This document shows, one piece after another, positions 10,730 to 24,134 of a stretch of 64,000 bases of DNA. Origin of the DNA: Darksidea phi (taxonomy: Eukaryota > Ascomycota > Dothideomycetes > Pleosporales > Lentitheciaceae); assembly GCA_030770425.1 (NCBI GenBank), contig JASJFT010000004.1, positions 434,001 to 498,000 on the forward strand. The letters are read 5' to 3'. Made by a program: the position numbers and the translations under genes. Position 1 is the stretch's first letter. The number at the start of each line of letters is the position of its first letter. The notes beneath the pieces are model-generated. The model was not told where the DNA came from. It worked only from the letters and a program-made list of their open reading frames with translations, and made no database searches.

Positions 10730-12951
10730 GAACGTAGGATGGTGTTGTGCGTGTAAGGCGTATACGGCGTAAGGCGTGGAGGAACCTGGTGGTCGGGTCT
10801 CAATCAAAGATGTACGACAATGACTGAGCGTCGATGTGAGAAATGCATTGGCTTTCAAGGCGTTGAAAAATCCGCACACTTCATTCGGAGAACAGTCGAC
10901 CCCACATAGCCAAAACGCAGCGGTGATGGTGGGGCAGCTTGATGGGCCAATTGGAGAGCGCTCATGAGCTTTCGTCCAATCGCTGATGGAGCCGGAGCAG
11001 TATTGTAATCCTCCCAAGGACAAAAACGTCACGTTTGATGATCGCAAGAGTGACTTCTCCAACTGCCGATGAGGTCCGGAGGGGTAACTCCACTACGGTT
11101 TACTGCAGGAGCAGTCTTCCCACCCTCTCCATTCGCCGCAAATCAGGATGACGCATCGGGCCGAGGGTGGAGCACGTGTAGGCGCGGGGGTCGCGAATCT
11201 CGAAGCTCTTTCTAAGCCCTCAGTCAGCCCCGTCGACCTCGGCAGGCGACCCTCCAACTCGCCGACCCTTCATATATCATCGTACTTTCATACCGATCAC
11301 GTCTCCGCCCAGACGCCCCTTCTAGACCAACTTCCTCGCAAACATAAGCAGACCGGAAAGCCACAATAAACCTTCTTTCAGCCCTGCCATAGAATCTCAC
11401 GCGTTCGGAACGCCAACACCGGACTTCGCCTATGGTACTACCTTCCCTGCGCCAACCATCCTCTCATGCCATTTCGCATTCCCCCCACCATCGCGTTTAG
11501 AACCGTAAAGTCAAGCCTCATGCAGGGCGAGATGACTGTTGCACCCGCTCATCTCAATCTGACTTCGTACTGCCCAGTCTGCGTACTCGCAGCCAACTTA
11601 CATTCAATATATTTGGGCGCGGCTTTGGGGCTTTCCAATCTAAACCTGCTATTTAAAGTTGCATTCGCGGGAAACTTGCTGTACGGAATATCGATCGTAC
11701 GCGCTGCTCGGGCATATGCAGCGCACGCCAGATTCCGCCTAATGCTTAGTAGACTCCAATATAGTCGATTGACCTGCAGCGCTTCCATCGGGCACCCCGC
11801 CAAACGAACTCCGCTTCGTAGAAAGTCGTCGACGTCTGGATAATATATTCACGGCGCGCTTTCCGCGAATCAAATGCACAAGCAAGCTAGCAACTAATCG
11901 CCCGGGATAGATCCAAGAAGCCACCATGTCAGGAGCACGGGTTAGAGACCAGACCGTCGTCCAGCTTCTTGATGGTGGCTTGCCGCTTGCGTGTTGCACA
12001 CGTTTGCCCCGCACTTCTTAGCATGGTAGCTTGGCCCGTGCGTCCCTCGCGGATATGCATGCATGCAAATCGCCCCCCCCCCCTGCACGACACCATCTTC
12101 TTTCGACATCGATTGAAATCACGAGGTCTGAATGGCCCACCCACCTTTTGCTTAGTCGAAACGCAGAGGGTGGGATCGCGAAACAGGGTCGGCTTTAGTG
12201 GTCGGCTTACGGAGCCGGTCAAATGGTCTATGCGGAGACAATGTGCCGCATATATGCCGTATTTCGACACGCACCATGGATGTCGATATGGGTGTCGCGG
12301 AAGACAGCGCTTCATGACGACACTAAAATGCCCTGCTTATTCTATACAGACCGATGAGACGGGCTCGCTGCGAATGCACCGTCGCTCCCGGCCGGTGCAG
12401 GTCTTGTTGATCGGTGTGCATGGCCTCAGCAACGCCCATAGCGTGATTGGAGATGAGCCTAAACTAATCGCCCGTCTACTGTGTACGAGGCTGAATGAGG
12501 GCCGCGACAGCCACCAGGCGAAGGAGGAAGAGATCTCCACGATTTCGGCTGAACCGTGGACAAAGCCAAGCTGAAGTAAGACAAGACTGACTTTCCCATA
12601 AGCGATGTGGATGCGGCAGCGAAACCCATCCTAGCCTGTTCACCGTTAGTGCTCGTGGAAAGAGTGGTAGGTATGGTGAAGTGTGGCGCTAGATAGCAGT
12701 CTGATCGGTCGCGGGTGTGCCACATCGATTTACCCTGCATGACAGTGAGGCTGCTGATCAATCATAGAGCGAGAATACAGAGCGTGGAAGAGGGGAGCGT
12801 GATGATGCAACGTGATTTAATATCCTGGAGAGTTTGCTTCGCAAAGTGCCGGGGTCATTGTTTGTTTGACGCGTCCGCCCATCTCGAGTAGACCATGGTG
12901 CTACTTGCCACACAACAACCGCAGTACTCGTACATGTTTCGTAGCCTGAGC
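10730..12951. other. Intergenic region between HGD and SFT2
   Basis: About 2.2 kb with no recognisable gene. Open frames up to 201 codons (11969-12574 +) show no family motif and overlap others on the opposite strand. It contains a CACGTG box at 11175, a pyrimidine-rich stretch at 11275-11400 that could be a promoter or leader, ATGCATGCATGC near 12055 and an 11-C run at 12073-12083. Confidence 0.4.
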
Positions 12952-14614
12952 CTAGTCGTTCATCCAGGCGGCGACGCGGTTTCCACCGAATCGCGCAGCA
13001 AACCGCAGGCCCGTTGTGCCCATGGGAAAGTACGAAACCAAATAGAAGGCTAACGCGCCAAGCTGTACCGCCATTGAGATGAAGGTGAGGGCAAAGTTCT
13101 GGAGCTATGTCATGCGGACGGGCCATCAGCGAACACAATCAATGAGCCTGGCGTGGGGAAGGTGACCAGGACCAAGCGCGGGATACGCGCCGGGATGCAG
13201 TTGCAGGGGTCAGGATTAGGCAGGCATCGACTTACCTTCAAAGAGCAGAACAGAGTGAGGGCTATGCTGCCAAAGTAAGCAGCGGTAAAGGGTAACCTCG
13301 GGGCAGAGGCAAGATGCAGAGCTATAATTCCGTTAGCACCAGTCGCAGATGTGACAGGCAGTCCTTGAGACTTACCAAAGGCTTTCGGTCCGTTCATGAC
13401 GGCGAAAGCAGCTAGGAAGAGTATGCTCCCCATGGACCATCTGAGTCGACGAATCAGGGTTAGCTTCAGAGGACCGACAGGATGTTGGAATTGAGTAGGC
13501 ACTTCTGCAGCGCGCCGTGGCTAGCACCCGCATGACACGGTCAATGTAACAGGTCTAACGCCGATCCTCCAGTGGCTAGAGTGATCATGAGTGGCACACC
13601 CCCAACAGCCACGACGATCGCCTGCGTTGGAAAGTGGAGCATCAAGGCCGCGGCGGGTATGCAAATCCCTGCGTGATAGTTCGCAGCCGTACTAGGGTAG
13701 CCAAGGTTCTCAAATGACTTCGCTAGTCTAGGCGGCCTGCAGGGCATATTCGGGTCGATGCGGATGCAAAAGCAAGAGAAATAGACGTACAGGATTGCCA
13801 GCTTCCCTGGTCTCATGAGACCAATTGGCGTGAACAACAGGCCGATGCAGATAGCAAACAGTGCCAAGGCTGCAAGTAGAAGCCCGCCTGGAAGGTTAGC
13901 AAATGTTGTGAAGGTCGTCAGAGCGGGAAAGACGTACCAAACACCAGCATACGGTCCCATCGGCTCACTATGACACGCAGTTAGCAAGATAACGGAGCGT
14001 ATGCAGCCAAGACGGTGTACGCAGGAACTCCCTTCTGTCACCGTTGAGCGGCCGATCGCTGCATCCAGGCCAGGTGATGTGCGAGCAGTCCGGGAGAACA
14101 GATGGGTAATTGAAACAGCATGGCCATATGTGCCTTCAAGTTTCCCATGGACGTCGCGTAGAAGACGATGGGAATATTGGCCGTGCATCTGAGACTAGCG
14201 CCACACAGTGTCCTTGGGCGCCATCACGAGGCTCCCAAAGCAAGCCCAGGTGGCGCAGATGGGATAGAAAACGGCAGTTTTCGCGTCTTCGTGCCTTGCG
14301 GGTTGCGTGGGGAAAAGCCAAAGCTTCGGAAAAGGCAGTGAAGGGCGATGGAATAGGCAGGGGTCGCCACCGAACAGAGACATGAGCAACTTACGCGCAA
14401 ACCACCCTTCCTCTTCCTCCCTCCTTGTCGGCGCCGGGAGAGGAGCCCCGGGGCCTTCCGCGGTCGGCAGCCTAACATAGCCTCCGGATCCGAATGGGTT
14501 CAAGCCTTGAAGTCTGCCCATGAAGGTGGGCGGCGCGGTGTTCACGGGAACATCGGAGTCTCTTCTGCTCCAACCCAGCGAGTTCATCGAGTCGCGGAAA
14601 GAGGCAGACGCCAT
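12952..14614 (-). CDS. SFT2: Sft2 family vesicle transport membrane protein, six exons
   Basis: Small four-span membrane protein that assists fusion of endosome-derived vesicles with the Golgi alongside the SNARE Sed5 in yeast. Exons 14614-14395, 13967-13938, 13887-13791, 13440-13376, 13321-13236 and 13104-12952 join in frame to 216 residues. The cytosolic N-terminus has GRLQGLNPFGSGGYVRLP and EEEEGWFALSRWDRMLVFG. Membrane segments follow: LLLAALALFAICIGLLF, the KLAILWSMGSILFLAAFAVMNGP pair, LPFTAAYFGSIALTLF, and FISMAVQLGALAFYLVSYFPMG. The C-terminus RFGGNRVAAWMND is typical of fungal Sft2. Exon 2 is only 30 nt, and intron 3 (13790-13441) is 350 bp against about 50 bp for intron 2. The start ATG at 14614 gives the conserved MASASFRDSMNSLGW beginning. 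Confidence 0.92.
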
Positions 14615-14700
14615 GTTGCTGCGGTGGTGGTCCTGACGCACGCCGCGGGTGGGTGTTGTGTTTGCGCAGTATGGAGGGAGGATAGACGCGTGCACGGCGG

Positions 14701-14730
14701 TATCGGTATCTGTATCTGTATCTGTATCTG
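14701..14730. repeat. Hexanucleotide tandem repeat (TATCTG)5
   Basis: Five hexamers, the first reading TATCGG and four reading TATCTG, about 90 bp upstream of the SFT2 start. It reads as an Asp-Thr run on the minus strand in a non-coding frame. Likely a promoter-proximal microsatellite. Confidence 0.85.
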
Positions 14731-14930
14731 AGAGGCTTTTTGATGAGCCGCAGCAGGCGACACAAGGTATGCGGGACCGGGTGGACGACCGGGGGCGGCC
14801 TGGGATCAGGCCGAGAGCAGGTGGCTTGTGAGGGTTCTGGAGGCAGGACGAGCAGCACTGCACCACGGCCCGGAGGATTTCGTGCAGATGATCTCCGCAG
14901 CGTCGTCTGCAGAGAGAGACGATGACGTCC

Positions 14931-16613
14931 AATGACAGATGTTAGACACGGGTCTTAGACAGCGCGACCGGTGCGCGAGGCTTGTGACGGGCGCGCAGTG
15001 TGGCCGGGGGGGACGGCGCTGGGGGAGGCAGTGGGGAGCAGGCAGGCGGCAGTCTGGAGGCAGTCGGGAACCCGTGGCGGGAGCGATTGGACGGGGAGGG
15101 CGCAGTGGATAGAGTAACGTCGCGGAGGGGGGTGTGGGTATTGAGCGCGAGATGGTGGGTAGAGCTCCCAGCTACGGTCAGCTAGGTAGTATGGGCAGTG
15201 TGGTAGTATGCGCGGATGCTAGGCGTGGATGTGTCGGCTCGGCGTGATGCCTAGAGGGGAGGCCCAAGCGGCCCTAGCGCCGCCCGCCTGCTCGGAAAGC
15301 GGGCGTGCAGCACTCACCAGCAGTCGCTCAGCACTCGGCACCCGCACTCCAAGCAATGGCCCATCCCTCACGGCCTGGCATGGCCGGGCCTGGTATGGGC
15401 AACGGCAACGGCAACATCCAAAGTCTCCAGGGCCGCTCACACCCAGGCCAAGCCTCTGCTCTGCTCAGCTCACTCTCCGGCCGGGTTTGCTCTAGCATGC
15501 TAGTGAGTCACATTGCGCCCTCCGCGCACGCGTTTCTGCATCTGAGACCTGGGACCTTCCATATCTCTCGTCCTCTTGCGGATGACCTCTGAGGCCGCCC
15601 TGTCCGGCAGCAAACCCAGCAAACCTGGCCTACACGAGCTGTCTGCACACACTGCCCCGCTGTTGCTCTGAAGGTCGGCGAGGGGGGGCATCCATGAGCC
15701 ACACACGGCCGCAAGGCGAGTCTGTCAGATAGTCTGTCCCGTAAGAGCCGCCTGGGGGTGAGAGAAAGTATATATGCTCCGTTCCGCATCCCTCCGGCCA
15801 ACCACTGTCTCTTCCTTCGTCCACTCGCTGCCGCTGCTGCTGTTCTGCTCGTGCATCTCCGTGCTGCAAGAAAGCCGTTCCCCAGACTCTACACTGCATA
15901 TCCCCCCTCCCCCACTCCACAGCACCACATCGCCGCATCACCGCACCACTACAACCTCGTCCGCCCGACGTCATCCGCCTCTGCGTCGCGCTACACGCAG
16001 CCCGCTGTCGCTCGCATCGTGCACGACATCGCCGGCGCTTTTTCCTTTGCACCCGCGGCAAGCCAGACGCAGCTTCGTTTCGACGCCGCCGCTGATTGAC
16101 TCGCTCCGCAGACGCCTCTTGGCGACCAGCGCCCTAGTTCCGCCGCTGGCTCTCTCTGTACACCGCTTCGCCTCTCCCACACCCGCATCGCCTCTCTCTC
16201 TCAGCAGCCTCCGCGCCCTCTCCCCTCTGCTGGACCCCCCCCCGACGACTGCAAGCTCCTCCGCGCTGCCCGCGCTCTGCAGTGAGGGCGCGTTGTTCCG
16301 CTGCAGTCCCGCCTGCCCTGCTCTACTCCGACGTCCGGACCTCCCACCCCGCCATATATCGCCCTCTACCCACATCCAGTATTTTACCCAGCCTGTCGCA
16401 CAAGCCCGCCAACCACCGAGCAAGAGAGCCCACCCCTCCCGCAATTGCGCGCCTGCACGCCCTCGCCGCCGCATCCTCTGTCGGACTGCCGTCTGCAGCC
16501 CTCGTGTCGACTCGGCCCTCCAAGAGACAAACCTGTGCCACCCAACGCCCGACTCCCATCCCCGGACGTCGACCCGCGTCGAGTTTGCTCCCCCCGGCGA
16601 GCTCTCACCCGGC

Positions 16614-16646
<33 letters not shown>

Positions 16647-17532
16647 CTGCCCGATTCTCCGAGGCCTGCCTTCCCTGTGCGCGCGTCGTGGTCGCGATTG
16701 CGCTGTTTGTCGCGAGGTGAGTCAACCGCCGCCTGCTCCTTCCCCCTCGGTCGTCTCGAGCGCCTTCCGCCTGCACTGCGCATAAGGACGCCCAAGACCG
16801 CATTGGCGCTGTGCGACGGCGGTACTAGTTCCTCTTCTTTGAGCGCCTGTACCACCCTCTCCACCACGCCAGCGTACAACACGGCTGCTGTCCGCCGTCG
16901 CTCGCGTCGCTCGCTGCCTGCCTGTGCGCCACACCTCTGCAACCAGCCCTCCAACCGCTCAACAACTGACTCTGTGGCCCGCGGCGCTGACTTTCTACCT
17001 ACAGACGTTCCGACCACCGCCGCCACCAGCCACTTCCCTCGCCGCCTCCACCCCGTCCGGGTAGCCCTGCGCCCCATCCCTTCTATATCAGCCTTCTGCC
17101 AGTACCCATCCCCTTGGGTAGCCCTGTCCCTGCGCAGGGATTGGTTGAGAAACAGCACGGCTGCGTCCGGTGAGCCTGATATCCCCTGCAAGCGAGGTGC
17201 AGCTGCCTCTGCGACATACTGCGGGACTAACGCTTCTTATGCAGACAAACACCCCCAACTTTCGAGTGCACCACGCGCTTGCTAGCGACATCACGACCAA
17301 GCCCACTCTAACTTGCTTCGAGTGATCTTGTGCGCACTTGTAGCAATCGCCCCGCAAGCCTTTTAAAGAGACACAGACAGTCTCGTGCTTCAATCATCCT
17401 GCAAGCCGCGAGTGCATTCCGCAGTCACTCGCTTGGAGTCGAGAGAAAATCGTTTCAGAACTTTGAGTTTGGGGACCCACATCTGCCCCGACCTCCCACC
17501 TACGCATTCCAGGGTCACTGCAACCTTCAGTA
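14931..17532. other. GC-rich leader and promoter region of the bHLH gene, with (GAC)10
   Basis: No gene is supported. From about 15750 the plus strand is extremely C-rich and stop-poor, so frames of several hundred codons stay open on both strands; their products are Ser/Pro/Arg or Arg/Gly composition without domains. A perfect (GAC)10 tract lies at 16615-16644. Stretches ending near 17532 with a CTTCAGTA lead into the start ATG. The most likely role is promoter plus a long 5' untranslated leader of the downstream regulator, possibly with upstream reading frames and a leader intron (inference). Fungal developmental and metabolic regulators often have kilobase leaders. Confidence 0.5.
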
Positions 17533-19395
17533 ATGCCAGCGCCCAGTAAGTACGCCTCTTGTCACGTCCCACCCCTGTTGTCATGAGAACACCTCCCGAA
17601 GCACCCCACCCCCCCTCATCTTGCATCCCTTTACATATATCCTCGTTCGTCTCTCCCCCAATCCCCTTCCTCATCCCATTACTCTCCTTCTGTCATCTCC
17701 ACCATGCTATATGAAAGCATACTGACTGTCCCCCAAGCGGACGCCCTTTTCACTCCTCCCTCTTCCTACTCTCCTCAGAAGACTCTCTCGAGGCTGGACC
17801 TCCGGCTGGACTCGCACTCTGACGACAGTCTAGACGCCGATATATTTAACATGGCCGGAACTGGCTCACCAACACCATACATCAAAGAGGAATTCGACGA
17901 CAGCCAGTTCAACAACAACCGTTTCATGTCCCACGGCTTCGACATGAATCAGCCATTTGGAAACCACCAATTCAGCTCCGCCCACGAGAGCTCCGGGGCC
18001 ATCAATCCGTCTGAACTATCCAACCTCAACATGAACGGCCAGTTTGCTGGCTCGAGCTACGTCCCCGGTGGCGCTGGGATTGCAGATGACGAGCTCGCAG
18101 ACTCCCTCGGCAACTTTGACCAACAGGGAGGTTTCGACAATTTCCACCAGGACAATTTCTTCCACGGAAATACCGCTACTCACATCTCTGGCAATCATGC
18201 GAATATCAACCAGATGTATTCACACACACCGGACGACGTGCCCATCCAAAGCCCCTTTGTCCATCCCAACGGATTCGACTTCAACCAGTACCAGACCACG
18301 CCACAGCAGCGCATGGGTGGCTTCTCAAGCATGCAGAATGGTGCTATGCGCCCACGTGTGCCTGCGTCCGTGACTCGACACAATTCTGATACCCGCAGCC
18401 CGATGTCACCAAAGACCCCGGTGATCACTGGCCTTCACCTAGGTACTCCTGATTCAGGCAACTTTGCATCTCAGCCCATCATGACGAACATGACGAACAT
18501 GCAGCGGCACAAGCCTAGTGTCTCTGGTCAGTGGGACGGTACACCCGGAAGCGCTCACTCTTGGGGAATGGAGTCGCCGACGCAGTCTGCCACGCTTCCC
18601 CACCAGCAAATCTCGGAAGTCATTCGCTCTGGCGAGCGTGCTTCGATGCCGAATACCACGAGAGTTGACATGGGCCAGACACAAGACGCAAAGAAGCGCC
18701 GACGCCGAGAGTCTCACAATTTGGTCGAACGTCGACGCCGAGACAACATCAACGAGCGCATTCACGACCTGTCCCGCCTTGTACCTCAGCACCGTCTCGA
18801 GGACGAGAAGATCCGAAAACACATCAACAACAACGGCCCGCTCTCACCTACCATCACTGCAAGTGGCATGTCGCCGCCCCAAGCCACATCCCTTCTCGCC
18901 GGCGGTACCGGACGGCGTGCCGCGGGGACCATCACACAGGGGCTGCCGATCGAGGAGAAGGACAAAGGCCCCAACAAGGGTGACATCCTCAACGGCGCTG
19001 TGAGCTGGACCCGTGACCTCATGTGGCTGCTGTACAAGAAGCTTCAAGAAAATGACGACATGGCGGCTCGACTTCAACAGTTGACTGGCGAGGAGTGGCC
19101 CAACGACACGACTGAAGAGGAACGCCGCATGCGCACAGAGCTTGTGGATGCCATCGAGAAGAATAACTTTGGTACATTCAAATACTCTCGTGCCCCAGGC
19201 TCTGGATTGCGAGTGCCCAAGCATACCAACCTTGCCGGCGAACCCATCCATCAGATCTCGCCACAGAGCCTCAGCCCTGACATGCAGAGCACCGGCAGTG
19301 GCTCCAACACCACTTCTAGCAACGCTCAGCAGCAGTATTGGTCAAACCAGAGCCTGAAGGAAGAGGACGAATACAACGGTATGGACATGGGCTGA
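17533..19395 (+). CDS. bHLH transcription factor (E-box class), two exons
   Basis: DNA-binding regulator. The preferred model starts at 17533 with a 13-nt exon (M-P-A-P plus one base), a 192 bp intron (17546-17737, donor GTAAGT, branch CTGAC, acceptor CCAAG), and exon 17738-19395, giving 556 residues beginning MPAPTDALFTPPSSYSPQK. Starting at the ATG at 17704 would give 563 residues with a different first dozen. An acidic, Asn/Gln-rich N-terminal half (residues 1-300) looks like an activation region. The basic region and helix 1 (about 325-355) read RRRRESHNLVERRRRDNINERI with the His-Glu-Arg pattern of CACGTG/CANNTG binders. Helix 2 (about 416-441) is KGDILNGAVSWTRDLMWLLYKKLQ. The loop between helices is about 60 residues, far longer than normal, and is Gly/Ser/Pro rich. 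A short C-terminal tail has PHT/SPQSLSP Ser-Pro sites. The exact orthologue is not certain. Confidence 0.88.
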
Positions 19396-22300
19396 GTGGA
19401 CACAGTTGATTCTCTTCCTGGTCGCCGCATTTCTACATATTGCCCATTTTCTATCCATGATACCCCCGCGATACCCACTACACGTGTTCATGCACGCAGC
19501 ATGTGCATATGCTTGTATAGTGCACAGAAATCGAGGGCCACCACCAAGCGCTTCCGGGTTTCGAGGGCCGGATCTTCTAACAACCTCAACTGTCGCCCTC
19601 GAAGTTGTTCGCCCGTACAGTCTGCCACCTTCTGTGTCTATCCGGCGCGCACCGTCTTTGCTGGCCATTAGACGGACGGAGTTTGCGCATCTTTTTGCAT
19701 CAACATATCCGTCTCCCTGCATATATATTTCGATCGTTCAACCACCATCGTCACCGGCGTCTTCGGCGTATTTCTTACGCATGGTCTACCGAGAAGTACG
19801 CGTTTCTCTCTCATGTATGGCACACTCCAATCTAGATGTTCCTTCTCATGTTTGTCGTTTTTACTTGTCTCTACGAAGAGCTGCTCACATCTAGCCTGTC
19901 GGATGGCTTTCTTTCGTCACTTTGGTTTCATTCGCACTGCATGGATGGGGTAATTTGGGTATCTTTCAAGGTTTCGGCATTTTTCTCATCTCCTCACGCA
20001 ATTTCCTCTACTTTTCGTTTTTCATTGCCGTGAGCGGAGCTTTGGTTGAAGCGGCGTCAAGGTATAGGAGCCGACGCACTGTTGCTGTTCGGGTTCACTG
20101 CTGAGTTCTCCATTGACGCCGGCTGACGTTGTGGGGATTCAGTCTCTGGGTTACATTACACATGATTCATGGGTCTGCTACTTAGTTTTTTCTTCTGCTA
20201 CTCTTCACTTTCGTCTTTCTAGGCACGATGCAAAGTATGGGTCTTATCTCTCTTAATCCATTGATATCAAACATTCTTCGACAAGAATATGTGTGCCCTT
20301 TGCCAGTTTGACGCCTTGTGACTATTTTCTCGATGCCTCAGGTATGCGCGCCCCAACGCCCTCGGGCTTGAAGTGGCGGCCTAGCGCCCTGACCACTTCC
20401 CCCCTTCGACGCATTGGCATCCAATACTTTGCTCCGCCCCATTCTGGGACGTGACAATACTTGTACAGCCACCACAGCCTTGCCGCATTACCCTACTAAA
20501 CGAGCAACTTTTAATCGCGCAACCCTCTTTCTTTAAGTCCCGAATGCAAAAGTCGGGAGTGTTTGTGCGTGCGTATGTGTGAGTCAAGCACGTACCGTCC
20601 GTTGCCTTGGTTTATCTTTCTCGCAACCATGGCTTGATCGGGACACCGCACGGTTTTTCTGCTCCCCGTTGATTGCCTAGCTTATCTGTCTATTTCAGGA
20701 CTCACGGCAGGGAACTAACTAGGATTGGGAAGAAAGTTTGTGCATTTTTACGATAATGTGGTGACGGTGGTAGTGGTTGCGTACGCATGGACCGCCGAGC
20801 GGGGAAACGGGATTGTAGGCGCGCACAGTCCTTGAGAGGGCGGAAAGGTTGTGTAGTGTAGGCAAGCAAGACATAAGACATACGGGAAGAGCTATTTGCC
20901 GAATGGGCTATGCATGAAAGGATTAGAGTTTGTACGTGGTACGGTGGCGGCTTAGTGTTTGGTGTTCCGTGTGTTCCGGTTTAAGGGCGAAGAGGCGCTT
21001 TGAGGGGGTGCGCCGCGCGTAGGGTGGTGCGCTTGGATTGGCGAAGGGGGTATGGGAGGTATGAAAGCGAGGGGAGGGGAGGGGGGGAGGGGCTTTGTCT
21101 ACGCGTCATTGTCGTGAAGTCGCGGTAATACTAGGTCTACGATATCAAAGCCTTCCAGACGAAAGGGAATGCGGGCCACGAGACTACGGACACCGATGCA
21201 GAGTGGGCATTACGCATGTCTACGTCTACGTCGAAGAGGAAGACGATCGGCATGTAACGGACGACTTCCGCGTGTGTCCACGCTCACAGTCCAGTCCAAT
21301 GCAGCATCCAACACCCGGATCCCAACTCTCTCTCTCTGTCTACAGTCAGGCGGTATTGCGCTCCCGACTCAAAGGCGGAAGGTCATATGGAAGAAGGAAA
21401 AGAAGGGCAAAGTGCTCAGTCAAAGGTGGTGTCATGACTCCCACCCCGTGCGCAAGCTCATTAACCACTGCCGCTGCATCGGAACATTCTCGATAAGCAA
21501 TTAGATAGATAGAAATTGAAACAGGTTATTACGCGTGCCTAACGCCCCGTGCATACCCGTAGTATATGCTCGTCATTATACAGGTAGACAAAGGTAATAG
21601 CTCTCTCTTACTGTGCACTGCACATTGTACACTTGGAACAACGAGCGTGTTTGCTCAAACGCGCATACTTTGTCGCTGCCTACTGTGCTAATCCCGGTCC
21701 TGATCCTTGTCTCGGACACAACGGCTCAAGCTCGCAGGGATCCAACTCGCATGCGGTCGCACTGCAGTAAAACAATGTTCCTTTCTGCCTATATCTGAAA
21801 CAAAGGCCGGCATGATTGTCATGTACAGTAGCAAACGGGCATGGGATGGGAGGGGATGGGTGGATGGGCGTGCACCGTCCACAACGCATCGCATCGCATT
21901 GCAGCTGCAATAGTGCGGAGAATGTTGGACATAAACCCGGACTCAGACCTCCAGTAGACGCGTAGCGACGATCTGCAACGGTTGTACAACAGTGGTTAGA
22001 ACCAATGGGAGAAAAAAGACAAGGTTCTGACAACCTGCAGAGTAACCGTAGCCATTTAGCGCCGCAGCGTAATCGATACTAGAGACCTGCTCCCATAACA
22101 TGCTCAACTATTACACCGTGTGCTCGGTATGCACCACCGATAACGCAGCAGCTCAACACTTGCTTGGCGCGCATCCTAACCGCCGTAGCAATGAGCGACT
22201 ACATCCATGCACGCCGGCATTGCCTTACCCCCCTACCTTCGGCGCAGCATGACATCGACAACAGCCCACACAAGCCCTCTGACAAATCATCTGCCCAAAT

Positions 22301-23116
22301 CGCACAACCCCACCAGTCCCCAGCATTCGGATCCAAACCCTCCTCTGCCACCAACGTGACTCAAACTACATCATGAGGACTAGCAAGATTGACTGCACCA
22401 ATTCACACAGAGATGAGGCGCTGAGCCAAACGGCTATAGTCTGTGAGCTCGGTTGCAGGCAAGCTAGCAACGTTACACCCACCGTCCGACGATCGGCGTT
22501 ACTGCTGATCTATGCCGGATCGGCGAGCGGGGATGATGCATGTCTTGCACGGGGTGTGGGTGGCGACTTGCAAAGGACGCGCGCTGTGGTTTCTGTGTCA
22601 GTATGAGGAGAGGGGTAGACAATTAGCATGGTGAAGATATTGTGGCTATGCAATATCAGAGTGCCTTGAGGATTTATCGATACATCGCTATCTGTACCCG
22701 TCATGTCGGTCGTGATCTATGGCGCACTTGCCCTTTTTGCTTACACTGCCTCCGAGGTACTTCATGTTGTGGCGTGAATCGACATCTCAACACTTCCAGC
22801 GTGTCACTCAACGTCCCAAGTCTGCCTTCCCTTCTGCATCCCCGTGCCCAGGACCCGTCTTCGGCGATTCCAATTCTTTGCGTTGCTCATGTCTGTTTGA
22901 AGTTGAGACACGGCGACATGTAATGTAACCTGTCAAATCTGCAGCCCTCTCTTGGTCCTTCCTTTCGACAACATTCGGCTACACCGAGAGCTGTGAAGCA
23001 AGTCATCGAATCAAAGAGCAGCACTTGGACAAGGAATCAGGCTCGGTTGCTCGGATACTGCCGAACCGCCGACCAGGAGCATCAGGACCCTGCATTCCAA
23101 TGGTACATTGGCCTAT
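19396..23116. other. Long intergenic region
   Basis: 3.7 kb with no supported gene. The first 600-700 bp after the bHLH stop probably hold its 3' untranslated region. A G-rich purine tract lies at 21062-21093. Open frames (for example 21095-21496 +, 22642-22923 +) show no family similarity and no start or splice context. Confidence 0.4.
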
Positions 23117-24134
23117 CTAGGAAGGGCGGGGCTTATCGTGGGTTTGAGATTGCGACGGGGTTACAGTCGTAGCGTTGACGGCCGGCGAGGCTGCATCGGC
23201 ATCCTCACCGAAGCCGAGGTTTTTGAATGAGTCGGGGGCCATGAGGTTCCTAACAGATTCGCAAGAGGTCAGCGTAGGGGTTGAGGAAAAGCTAATTTAG
23301 GAGACGATAGCCCTGCTCGGCTGCTTCCGAGGCGGTGTGACAGAAGCAAGTGGGGAGGGCGCTGAAATATGTGGAGGCGGGTGGAGCAATGAGTAATATT
23401 GGAAAGGGTGTCGACGAATGAGGACGAATGTGAGCCCATCTGACAGCTTTGGCAGATGCCTTAGGGCGCCCCGTTTCAGATCTTGACAAGAGCGGCGGAA
23501 TGAGGGGTGCAGAATCTCTCCCTTGCGCGAGAGCAGATCCCCCACCCTATGGTATCCCGACTACCCGGTCCAATTCGCTTTGACAGGGTGGTATCACAAG
23601 ATGCTCTTCTCCCTTGCTTCGTAGCGGCGGAGGGATGTGGCTGAGACGGGGTAGAAGAGGTTGGAAGTTGAATATGAGAGGCTGAGGAGATGGACAGATT
23701 CGATAGAAAGGGAGTCGGTACGTACCGCTCCATCCGGCAGGACAGGTAGGATTTGGAGAGGTTACGGCATTCAGGGTCATTCGAACCACGGTGGGATTTG
23801 AGGCATCTGAGGTAGGAGGCCATAATGTGCTTGCATTCACCTGGAATGGCAAGTCAGCATCTAAGGAATACTGGCAAGGACAGATCGGGGAAATGGTAGC
23901 TATTCGGCGCTGGCGGTATGGGGGGAGTGAGGGCTGACCGTCGTGATCGAGAGGGAAAGAGCCGCGCTCTGGACTATAGGTGCACAGTCAGTTAATAAGT
24001 CTTCTCTAAGCGCGAGATCCCGAGTGCCAAGATGAATAGGGTAGAATATGCTAGCGATTGCATAAGGCCCAATGAACGTACGGTGACGGCTTTTGTATCT
24101 TCTGTCCGCCACCCGGGCCGCCAAATGAACTCAT
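23117..24134 (-). CDS. COX19: Cox19, cytochrome c oxidase assembly protein, four exons
   Basis: Small twin CX9C protein of the mitochondrial intermembrane space needed for copper delivery and assembly of cytochrome c oxidase; its import uses the Mia40 relay. Exons 24134-24082, 23973-23939, 23840-23726 and 23249-23117 join to 111 residues. It begins MSSFGGPGGG, then PPERGSFPLDHDGEC. The two CX9C pairs are C-KHIMASYLR-C and C-RNLSKSYLS-C with nothing missing, followed by RMERNLMAPDSFKNLGFG, which is typical. The final 30 residues are a variable Ala/Ser/Pro tail. Introns are 108, 98 and 476 bp. Intron 2 has a GTCAGC donor, weaker than the others. The 476 bp intron 3 is several times the usual fungal size and has no supported nested gene. 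Confidence 0.93.

Noticed and set aside
11969..12574. 201-codon plus-strand frame
   Set aside because: No recognisable domain, no start or splice context, and contradicted by overlapping frames on the other strand.
15774..17285. 503-codon plus-strand frame overlapping a 406-codon minus-strand frame
   Set aside because: Both are open because the region is GC-rich and stop-poor. Their composition (Ser/Pro/Arg, Arg/Gly) has no domains, and each is a shadow of the other. Better seen as leader or promoter.
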